From Planctomycetota bacterium (GTDB lineage Bacteria > Planctomycetota > Phycisphaerae > Phycisphaerales > SM1A02): 11,588 nt of DNA. The notes beneath the pieces were generated by a model. It saw only the letters and a list, made by a program, of their open reading frames with translations, ran no database searches and had not been told where the DNA came from. Numbering within the stretch: the stretch's first letter is position 1; each line of letters starts with the position of its first letter. The stretch is taken from NCBI GenBank assembly GCA_027295365.1, contig JAPULD010000004.1, positions 1-11,588 on the forward strand. Direction: 5' to 3'. Of this stretch, positions 1-6,739 are shown piece by piece. The position numbers and the translations under genes are program-made.

Positions 1-1368
1 GCGGGACTGGGCGAGGCCAATGCCGACCTCTTGCAGGAAGCCGCGGCGATCGAGCAGCAGATCCGCAAGGATTTCGCCAATCTCAATCAGGAAGGGTTCT
101 TCGCGATCCAATGCAACGCGGTACGCAATGATTACAACTCACCGATCCTGCTTGATCCCAACCGCGCCCCCAACGCTCGAATCCGTGCCGATCAGATCAT
201 CTTTTTCACCACTGGCGCCGAAAGTACCCGTTTATACAACCGTTCAGCCTTTGATTCCTTCGCCAACTCACGAAACCAGCAATCCTCGACGTCCCGAGTG
301 TACTATGGGCATGCGTTCCAGCTTCCCGAGGCCCCGGCGTCCCATGATCCGATCCAGGAATGGTGGCCTTGGCAGATCGGCTTGGTGACGCTCCAGGACC
401 GTGGCCTTTCGGGTGCGACGATTGAATTCAACGTGCCGCTGATCCCGCCCGAAAACTGGCTTCTTTCCCGGCAGGTGGTCCTGCTCGCGGACGATGGTGG
501 TGATCGCACTGATTATTTCGGATCGGACAACTCCGCGTTCGACATCTGGGACGAAGAGATTCGCTATGGCCGCGTGGACATCGCCGGCTCTTCGCTGCGC
601 GACATTCGCCAGTATGTCATGACTGGCAACGTCAACAACAACGAAATCCAGGATTGGTCGTTGCAGTCCGCCCGGATTGTCGATGCGTTCTTTTATCCCC
701 GGGCCGAACGCACGCCACCCCTGGAATCAGGCAACACCGGGAATCCCAATAACAACTATGTCCGCCGCGAAGATCACGCGCTGACTGCTCATGTGCTGGG
801 TGCGGGGTGCAGCGAATTTCGCGTGGACTGGACGTATCGCGACGGTTCGGGTGAATTTGATCCCGACTACAACCCGGCGACCATTATCCCGGTTAAATTT
901 CAGGGTGTAATCATTCCCTCGGCCCATCCCCAGCCATGGTTCGGGCATGATGATCTGGAAGGCGTCGTGGGCAGCTACCAGAACTTACGTGAGGATCCGG
1001 CTGATTATGGACGCTTTCCCGACGTGATGCGTTACTCGAATTGGGATAACGTGGCCTTCGGTTCCGACTCCATATTACCGGCCGCAATCGAACGCCCCGT
1101 CTTCGCAGGGGGCGGCACACCCAACTTCCAATATCGCGCTTTCTTCGGATACAACCGCGTCGAACCTCGCGACAAATTCGACTCCAACAACAACGGAAAT
1201 ATCCAGGAATTCATCATCGATATGCCAGCGAACGAACAAGTTGATGCTGGCTACACGCCCTGGCCTGATGCCGTTCGTATCACCATGACTTTGCACGACA
1301 AGGAAGGGCGACTGGAAAATGGTCGCACCTTCCAGTTCGTCATTCAACTGCCGTCGCAAGACCCCTGA
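1..1368 (+). CDS. GspJ-like minor pseudopilin of a type II secretion/type IV pilus-like system, 5' end missing
   Basis: The frame is open from the left edge, so the start and the prepilin leader lie outside the window; 455 residues and a TGA stop are seen. Near the start is a stretch with LLQEAAAIEQQIRKDFANL, a helical segment followed by the 'rDl..l' pattern seen after the N-terminal helix in GspJ-type pseudopilins. The C-terminus (WPDAVRITMTLHDKEGRL, then NGRTFQFVIQLP) fits the last strands of that family. An Asp/Asn-rich loop DSNNNGNIQE around residue 394 could bind calcium. Pseudopilins of this type sit in the inner membrane and help form the tip of the secretion pseudopilus. The visible part alone is roughly twice the usual GspJ size. 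A giant GspK-like gene follows in the same direction, the usual J-K order. Assignment is by pattern and context; another prepilin-type protein of a planctomycete cassette is possible. Confidence 0.6.
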   Translation, partial: AGLGEANADLLQEAAAIEQQIRKDFANLNQEGFFAIQCNAVRNDYNSPILLDPNRAPNARIRADQIIFFTTGAESTRLYNRSAFDSFANSRNQQSSTSRVYYGHAFQLPEAPASHDPIQEWWPWQIGLVTLQDRGLSGATIEFNVPLIPPENWLLSRQVVLLADDGGDRTDYFGSDNSAFDIWDEEIRYGRVDIAGSSLRDIRQYVMTGNVNNNEIQDWSLQSARIVDAFFYPRAERTPPLESGNTGNPNNNYVRREDHALTAHVLGAGCSEFRVDWTYRDGSGEFDPDYNPATIIPVKFQGVIIPSAHPQPWFGHDDLEGVVGSYQNLREDPADYGRFPDVMRYSNWDNVAFGSDSILPAAIERPVFAGGGTPNFQYRAFFGYNRVEPRDKFDSNNNGNIQEFIIDMPANEQVDAGYTPWPDAVRITMTLHDKEGRLENGRTFQFVIQLPSQDP

Positions 1369-1381
1369 TGAACTCCCGGTT

Positions 1382-1429
1382 CCTCCGGACCCTCTGACCC
1401 CCCGGACTCCGAACCCCCGGACCCCAGAA
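1382..1429 (+). repeat. Three imperfect 16-bp C-rich direct repeats in the spacer before the GspK-like gene
   Basis: Three adjacent units of 16 bases can be lined up: 1382-1397, 1398-1413 and 1414-1429. They share a CCCCGGACyCC-type core, for example CCCCCGGACCCCAGAA. A weaker fourth copy may lie just upstream (ACTCCCGG, about 1371-1379). The units lie between the stop of the GspJ-like gene and the Shine-Dalgarno site of the next gene, so they would be in the 5' leader of the downstream cistron. The transcript here is C-rich and A/U-poor. If translated from an upstream start they would give a Pro-rich, low-complexity tail unlike the rest of the protein, which supports reading them as non-coding. 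Confidence 0.6.
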
Positions 1430-1453
1430 ACGAATCGCCCTCGAGACAAGACC

Positions 1454-1458
1454 GAGGA
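1454..1458 (+). promoter_or_regulatory. Ribosome binding site that sets the start of the GspK-like gene
   Basis: GAGGA lies 7 bases before a TTG at 1466. Starting there yields a short basic leader ending in SRRG, followed by a hydrophobic helix, as expected for a prepilin-peptidase substrate. The next ATG, at 1529, would start inside the mature helix and lose the leader. The longer frame from 1319 would overlap the previous gene and translate the C-rich repeats. Confidence 0.6.
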
Positions 1459-1465
1459 AACCACC

Positions 1466-4400
1466 TTGAAGAACGAGCCAATCAACTTGAGAATCGCACG
1501 ACGGACTGCATCGCGCCGGGGCAACACCATGATCCTGGTGGCGGCGGTGCTCGTCCTGCTTATCATCATCGCCACCGCGTTCGTCTCCCGCGCCCAGACG
1601 GGTCGCCAGACGTCGGCCGCCGTGAATGAAGCCGCCCGTCGCGACGACAACGACGGTTTCATCGTCAAGGCCATCGCCAAGCAGATCGCCGAGCATTTGT
1701 TCGTTCGAGAGATCATCCCCGGTCCGGCCCCCCGCAACGACTCGAACATTGCTCGGGCGGGAATCGATCTCGGGGCCGTGCGCTTCAGCTTCGACCTCGG
1801 AGCCGGGGACGCGGACACCTTCCCCTTCAACTTCGCGCCTTACCACGTGGTGCCGTTCACGAACTGGCCCGACTTCGGGTCACCAATTACGATTGGTTTC
1901 GGCGTGGGCGATTTTCCGGGTGGACCCGGCAATCCCGATTACAACCCGACGGGACTCGACTACCTCGACGCCGAAGGCAACCCTTTGGGCAACCCCGGCT
2001 TTGGCGACCACCGCTGGCTGCGCGATCTCGAACCACTTCGATTTGATGCGGACTGGAGCTTTGCGACCGCACCCGATTACCGGCGTTTCGACACCTTTTC
2101 CCACTGGCGGCACCTGACCAACCTCTCCGACGCTGGGAACGGGTGGCGGATCTGCCGCGACATCAGCGACATTTCTGATACAGACGGCGATGGCAATGGC
2201 GGCCTGATGTACGAGTTGAACATCCCCGTCGAACAATGGCTCGCGGATCCGGTACCACACCAGAACGATACTGGCTCTGGGGTGCTCATGTCGTTTTTTG
2301 CCCCCGGCAATCTCTTTGGCAACAGCGATCTGTTTTTCCGGGAGTGGCGAAACTGGTTCAGCCCAGGTTATTTCAGAGCCTATGGCTTCGGTGGGGTCAG
2401 TACCGCTGTCTCACTTGGACCACCTTCCAATTTCTACAAGCTGTCTGCCTACGGCCCGCCCTCGGATGAATTCATCTTCGGTCGCGAGCGGCACATGATT
2501 TCCCGGTATCTGGCCGATGCCGATGGCGACGGGTATACCGACTCCTTCTGGCATCTCGTCCCGAACTCCCCCGAGAACGGCATCCGCCAGATCATTGCGG
2601 TCAGCATCACCGACAATTCGGGTCGTCTCAATGCCAATGTCGCTACGCAGTTCCGTCGCGATGATTTCAGGATTCAAGCCGGTGCCGATGCTGGCGATCC
2701 GGATGGTTCGTTCACCAACGGGAACGGGGTCAAGGTCCTTGGGGTCTCCGGAGCCCAGCTTCGCGAGCGCACGATCGGGGCCACCCCGGCGGACATCGCC
2801 TTGGTGGGTGATTTTCAACTGATCAACAACAACTGGATTGATACGTACGCCAACGTCAACAACGACTTCGTCGGCTTCCTGGACAGTCTGCACAACTGGG
2901 AGCGGGCGTTTCCCGGGCTGGCCGATGTCGTGGGCAGTGATTTCAGTCCCTATGGCAGGACGGCTGCCGAGTGGGATTTCTTCATGTGGTTGGATAACGG
3001 GAATTCCAGCAACATAAGGCGACCCGAAAACTTCCTCGGGGCCATCGGCATCCAGGACTACGACCAAGACGGCAACGGCGATTATGACATCAACCCTGAG
3101 TTCACGTCGAAGCTCTTTCGCCAGTCCGACCGCCTGCGCTATTGGCGGCACAGCGGGAGCCGACCATTTGATCCGGGACTTGGGCTGACGCCCTTTACGG
3201 TTGATGACGAGCTGGAACTGAGGGCGTACGAAGGCCAGAACAACCCGTGGCTCGTCAGTCGCTTTGAAAACGCCCTGCAGAGCGACGTGATCCGGCAGCA
3301 ACCGGCGATTGGTGTCTCGCATCAATTGCTGCGCGCCAACTCCGCCCGGCAGGAGACGAGCGAGTACCTCGATCAGCTGGGCAACCGGAATCATCAGGAC
3401 ATTGGCCCCAATTACACCCAGGGCGAACTGCTGTTTGAAGCCCGGCGCAAACTCACGTTGTTCAACGGTTCGCGTAACGATGGCATGCCGCCCTGGCTGT
3501 GGTGGGAACCCCGCTGGGACAACACTGTCAACCATCCAAATATCAATCGATTCCTCAATGACTTACCCATACCCAACAACGGCGCTGGTGCGATCAATCG
3601 ATTCCTGCTCCAGTCTCGCTTGAAGCTTGATCTCCGCGAGATCGATCCGGGCGGCCGGAACATGTTCATAGAAAACAATCCGCCCGCCATCGACAATCAA
3701 CCGTTTTTCAACACTGGCGAACTGTACTTTGATGAACGCCTTGCCCCGACGTTGCTGTTGGCCCTGACCGATGGGCCGATCGACTATCGACGCAACATTA
3801 ACAATGATCCCATCGAGCAGATGAGCGTCAAGAGCTACCTGGGCGATTTCGAATACACTCGGGACACCAACATCGCCCTCCCGCTTCCCGGTATCAGCAC
3901 CGACATCGACGACGACGTGAACTGGATTCGAAAGCTTGCGGCGGGGTATGCCGCGAACATCAAGGCCTTCCGCGACTTTGATTCGGATTCGCTCCTGTTC
4001 GACGCCGAACGCTTGCCGCCCCTGGGGGATCTGCCTCGGGATCGCCTGGACAACGCTTTCGAGACTGAACTCACAAAGCACCGCATGCTGGGGATGGAGA
4101 AACAACCTTTCCTGGTCGAGGCCATCGTGGCCCACATCTACAAGGGTAAATCTCCCGATTTTTCCCATCCCGGTTTGACTGCAATGGTGCTCTGTGATGG
4201 AGACGATATCCTTTCGGACACGATCTTCATTATTCAGATTGCCAATCCGTACGACACACCCATCGACCTGACGGATTACCACCTCAAGTTTTTCGATCAG
4301 ACCAACATCCGGCTTTTTGATTCGTCGTCACTTTTACCGGAATTGAATCGTTTCTTGCAGCCTCGGGACATGCGAACGTTTTTTCTCATCGAACCGGATG

Positions 4401-6475
4401 TGACCGACGATGTTCTCTCCGGATTGAATTGGAAGATCGCCTTTGGTCTCGACATAGCAGAGACAAACGCCGTGGATATCTATGCGAACCAGAATCTCCT
4501 GGTCAGTGTCGATTCTTCATTAGGGGTTCAGGTCAATCCGGCCCCACTCCCATTGATCGACACACTCACAGAGCGTAGCTTCTATGACACTGCGGGAGGC
4601 AATGAGGTACGCACCATTGAACTGATTCGAGTCGACAGCAGTCTTCGTGATGATTCCAGTGCAGTCGTCTTCAATGAGGTCGTGGTTGATCGTTTCGATC
4701 TACCGGATTCCAGTGTCGATCTTCCGGGCAAGAATCGATTGGATGAGACATTTGACGACCTGAACAACCGACGGCCAAATGTTGATTGTGCCGATGAACC
4801 GGGGCCAGGAATACCGTGGCTCAATGCTGAGTCGATCTTATCGAACACGCGAGTGATGTACTCTCTTCGTGTCACCAGGGCTTGGCAGCTCATTGATGGG
4901 GCATCGGATCTCAACGAACTCAAGTCACCGCGATTCGTATTTCACGATAGCAACGTAGATTTTGAGAATGATAGAATCATCATCACGGTTATCGATATCG
5001 CTGATCCGGCGACCTGGTTCGCCACAGCCAACTTGGCAAGCAATTTGTTCCCCAGGTTTTCTTCGCGCAATAAACAATACTTTGGAGAAAGCAGTCGACT
5101 GAACTTCTCCATGCAAATGCTTCAGAAAGATGCCAACTTCCAGCAAGTCGGTGAATTGCTGAACGTCTGGTTGTTCGGTCATGAGATTCGACTCGCCGAA
5201 TCGAACCCCTCGACGTTACCCGATCTTCCGACGTACGACATTCTGGAAACGACGAGTGTCAACGATGGCGGCACGACGCGGACGTTCTCCGAATTTCTCG
5301 CCGAAGAGAATGCCGAATTCAACGGATACGAAAACGGTGGAAACGGACATCGAGTCAATCGTCTACGGTTCAGCCCCATCACCTTAAACGGTCGGACGAT
5401 CAGCCCTGTCATCGGCATGCTCGATCCGAACGATCCGAACGATCCTTATCAGGGGAACCCCTACAACGATCCTCGACTGGTGTCGCCTGATATCACCGCC
5501 GGGGCTCGGGTGCTTGATGCCTTTGTCTGCGATTCCTTCGGTCTCTGGGAGGATTACGATCGTGATGGGGCGATCGACAATGTCCCGGCTCTTCTCCCCG
5601 CCGATGAGCGTAATTTTCAGGAGTCGCTTGCGTTCGGGAATGCCATGGGCTTCGAAGGCAAGGGCACACCCGGTCTGATCAACATCAACACCGCAACTCC
5701 AGAAGTCATGAGGGCTCTACCTCATATGGACCTGATGATCCACAGCGACCCGAGTGGTGTTGATGTTGATCTCGGCCAGATGCCCACTGTAGCCTTGCCT
5801 CTGGCAATCGTGCATTATCGCGAACGCTTCAGTGGTTTACCCAAGGATATAACAGCCGGCAACGCCGTTGAGACGGGCTATCCGGGAGGGGCCGATTACC
5901 TGACTCGTAATCTGGGTTCGATGCTAACTATCCGGGGTGATCGAGGTATTGCTTCTATTGGTGAATTGCTGTTGGTCGAACAGCCTGCGCGTGACGACAC
6001 GGTCATGCCCCCAGAAGCGGTCTCCCGTCCCACTGAAGTTCCTCCTGACTGGGTTGTCAAGGACGCTTGGCGGATCGATTATGCCGGAGAAAATCCTTTC
6101 GCCGTTTCGTTTCCATCCCTACCACCTACAAACGGTTCGGCCGGTGCATTTCTCTCCTCGGATGTCAATGGCGAAGTCTTCGATGGCTTTGATGGTGAGA
6201 TCAGCATCAGCGGCGATGGCGTCGCCATGGATGTCGAGGAGAAGAACCTGCTGTTTGCCGGCATCTCGAATCTCATCTCCACCCGTTCGGACTCGTTTAC
6301 CATCCATCTGAAGATCCGAAGTTTCAAGGCGAACCCTCAGACCGGGATATGGGACGCGACCGATGCCGATCAGATCGTGGATGAACGTCGTTACCTGATC
6401 GTGGTTGATCGAAGCAATGTGAATCAGCCGACCGATCAACCCAGGATCCTGCTCATGGAGAAACTGCCAAACTGA
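1466..6475 (+). CDS. Giant GspK-like minor pseudopilin (1669 aa)
   Basis: Members of this family cap the pseudopilus of type II secretion systems and bind GspI/GspJ. With the TTG start, the protein has a basic leader of 19 residues (MKNEPINLRI, then ending RRG), a likely prepilin-peptidase cut G19/N20, and a hydrophobic helix at residues 22-40. The mature residue 5 is not Glu, which is typical for GspK. Near the C-terminus, ININTATPEV at 1405-1414 followed by GIASIGELLLV matches the helix-hairpin-helix-like region of GspK, and STRSDSFTIHLKIRSF from 1605 with ERRYLIVVDRSNV fits its last strands. Asp-rich loops occur, such as DADGDGYTDSFW at 351-362 and DYDRDGAIDN further on. Usual GspK is about 320 aa; here more than 1000 extra residues lie between helix and C-terminal domain, and I recognise no domain there. 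An alternative is the large A protein of Verrucomicrobia/planctomycete prepilin cassettes (Verru_Chthon type). A terminator follows directly. Confidence 0.72.
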   Translation: MKNEPINLRIARRTASRRGNTMILVAAVLVLLIIIATAFVSRAQTGRQTSAAVNEAARRDDNDGFIVKAIAKQIAEHLFVREIIPGPAPRNDSNIARAGIDLGAVRFSFDLGAGDADTFPFNFAPYHVVPFTNWPDFGSPITIGFGVGDFPGGPGNPDYNPTGLDYLDAEGNPLGNPGFGDHRWLRDLEPLRFDADWSFATAPDYRRFDTFSHWRHLTNLSDAGNGWRICRDISDISDTDGDGNGGLMYELNIPVEQWLADPVPHQNDTGSGVLMSFFAPGNLFGNSDLFFREWRNWFSPGYFRAYGFGGVSTAVSLGPPSNFYKLSAYGPPSDEFIFGRERHMISRYLADADGDGYTDSFWHLVPNSPENGIRQIIAVSITDNSGRLNANVATQFRRDDFRIQAGADAGDPDGSFTNGNGVKVLGVSGAQLRERTIGATPADIALVGDFQLINNNWIDTYANVNNDFVGFLDSLHNWERAFPGLADVVGSDFSPYGRTAAEWDFFMWLDNGNSSNIRRPENFLGAIGIQDYDQDGNGDYDINPEFTSKLFRQSDRLRYWRHSGSRPFDPGLGLTPFTVDDELELRAYEGQNNPWLVSRFENALQSDVIRQQPAIGVSHQLLRANSARQETSEYLDQLGNRNHQDIGPNYTQGELLFEARRKLTLFNGSRNDGMPPWLWWEPRWDNTVNHPNINRFLNDLPIPNNGAGAINRFLLQSRLKLDLREIDPGGRNMFIENNPPAIDNQPFFNTGELYFDERLAPTLLLALTDGPIDYRRNINNDPIEQMSVKSYLGDFEYTRDTNIALPLPGISTDIDDDVNWIRKLAAGYAANIKAFRDFDSDSLLFDAERLPPLGDLPRDRLDNAFETELTKHRMLGMEKQPFLVEAIVAHIYKGKSPDFSHPGLTAMVLCDGDDILSDTIFIIQIANPYDTPIDLTDYHLKFFDQTNIRLFDSSSLLPELNRFLQPRDMRTFFLIEPDVTDDVLSGLNWKIAFGLDIAETNAVDIYANQNLLVSVDSSLGVQVNPAPLPLIDTLTERSFYDTAGGNEVRTIELIRVDSSLRDDSSAVVFNEVVVDRFDLPDSSVDLPGKNRLDETFDDLNNRRPNVDCADEPGPGIPWLNAESILSNTRVMYSLRVTRAWQLIDGASDLNELKSPRFVFHDSNVDFENDRIIITVIDIADPATWFATANLASNLFPRFSSRNKQYFGESSRLNFSMQMLQKDANFQQVGELLNVWLFGHEIRLAESNPSTLPDLPTYDILETTSVNDGGTTRTFSEFLAEENAEFNGYENGGNGHRVNRLRFSPITLNGRTISPVIGMLDPNDPNDPYQGNPYNDPRLVSPDITAGARVLDAFVCDSFGLWEDYDRDGAIDNVPALLPADERNFQESLAFGNAMGFEGKGTPGLININTATPEVMRALPHMDLMIHSDPSGVDVDLGQMPTVALPLAIVHYRERFSGLPKDITAGNAVETGYPGGADYLTRNLGSMLTIRGDRGIASIGELLLVEQPARDDTVMPPEAVSRPTEVPPDWVVKDAWRIDYAGENPFAVSFPSLPPTNGSAGAFLSSDVNGEVFDGFDGEISISGDGVAMDVEEKNLLFAGISNLISTRSDSFTIHLKIRSFKANPQTGIWDATDADQIVDERRYLIVVDRSNVNQPTDQPRILLMEKLPN

Positions 6476-6500
6476 TCCGTCGTCTCAGGCGATCTTTGAG

Positions 6501-6580
6501 TATGACAACTTGAGGCCGTGTCCCGTCACGCTCATCCGCTGTGGGACGCGGCCTATTTTTTGTTCAAATATGTCAACTTG
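6501..6580 (+). repeat. Near-identical 12-bp direct repeats flanking the terminator
   Basis: TATGACAACTTG (6501-6512) and TATGTCAACTTG (6569-6580) differ at one base and bracket the terminator hairpin almost exactly. Each is followed by an AGGCC word, at once for the first copy (6513-6517) and after nine bases for the second (6590-6594). They could be a trace of a duplication or a regulator half-site; the function is unknown. Confidence 0.5.
6513..6561 (+). terminator. Rho-independent terminator closing the pseudopilin operon
   Basis: A 12-bp stem pairs AGGCCGTGTCCC (6513-6524) with GGGACGCGGCCT (6543-6554). All pairs are Watson-Crick except one U-G wobble. The loop is 18 bases. The 3' arm is followed by one A and a run of six T (6556-6561). 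It lies 38 bases after the stop of the GspK-like gene, so it should end that transcript and separate it from the protease gene. Confidence 0.88.
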
Positions 6581-6728
6581 GGCGATTCGAGGCCATGACG
6601 TATCCCCGGGGTAGGGGAATTGTGGAATTGAAGGTTGAGCCTTGGGTCTCACGAGGTACCATGGTTCGTGTGGTTGAGGCAAGCCTTTGTCAACGCCCGA
6701 CTTAGTCACGCCATTTCAAATGTCAGGC

Positions 6729-6733
6729 AGGGG
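6729..6733 (+). promoter_or_regulatory. Ribosome binding site that sets the start of the secreted protease
   Basis: AGGGG lies six bases before the ATG at 6740. The ATG at 6734 is directly next to the same site and too close to use it. Starting at 6740 places a standard signal peptide at the N-terminus. The frame can be extended to a TTG at 6635, but that would put about 35 non-hydrophobic residues ahead of the signal peptide. Confidence 0.6.
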
Positions 6734-6739
6734 ATGTTG

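Noticed and set aside
1319..1465. N-terminal extension of the GspK-like frame by 49 residues
   Set aside because: It overlaps the end of the previous gene, would translate the C-rich repeats into a Pro-rich tail, and places the prepilin leader far from the N-terminus. TTG 1466 has a good Shine-Dalgarno site.
1075..1830. 251-codon open frame on the - strand across the J-K junction
   Set aside because: It spans the end of one real gene, the C-rich spacer and the start of another, and its product is low-complexity.
2411..3535. 374-codon open frame on the - strand
   Set aside because: It lies wholly opposite the GspK-like gene, has no recognisable motif or start signal and is explained by codon bias of the sense gene.
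3563..4282. 239-codon open frame on the - strand
   Set aside because: Antisense to the GspK-like gene, without domain features or promoter.
6571..6576. TTGACA on the - strand as a -35 promoter element
   Set aside because: No -10-like hexamer lies at the right distance (the site falls in the GC-rich terminator arm) and no - strand gene follows.
6578..6606. TTGGGC with 17 bases to TATCCC as a promoter for the protease
   Set aside because: Both hexamers match the consensus poorly, and promoter consensus in planctomycetes is not well enough defined to support a call.
6635..6739. N-terminal extension of the protease frame by 35 residues from TTG 6635
   Set aside because: No convincing ribosome binding site, and it would bury the clear signal peptide. 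ATG 6740 fits better.
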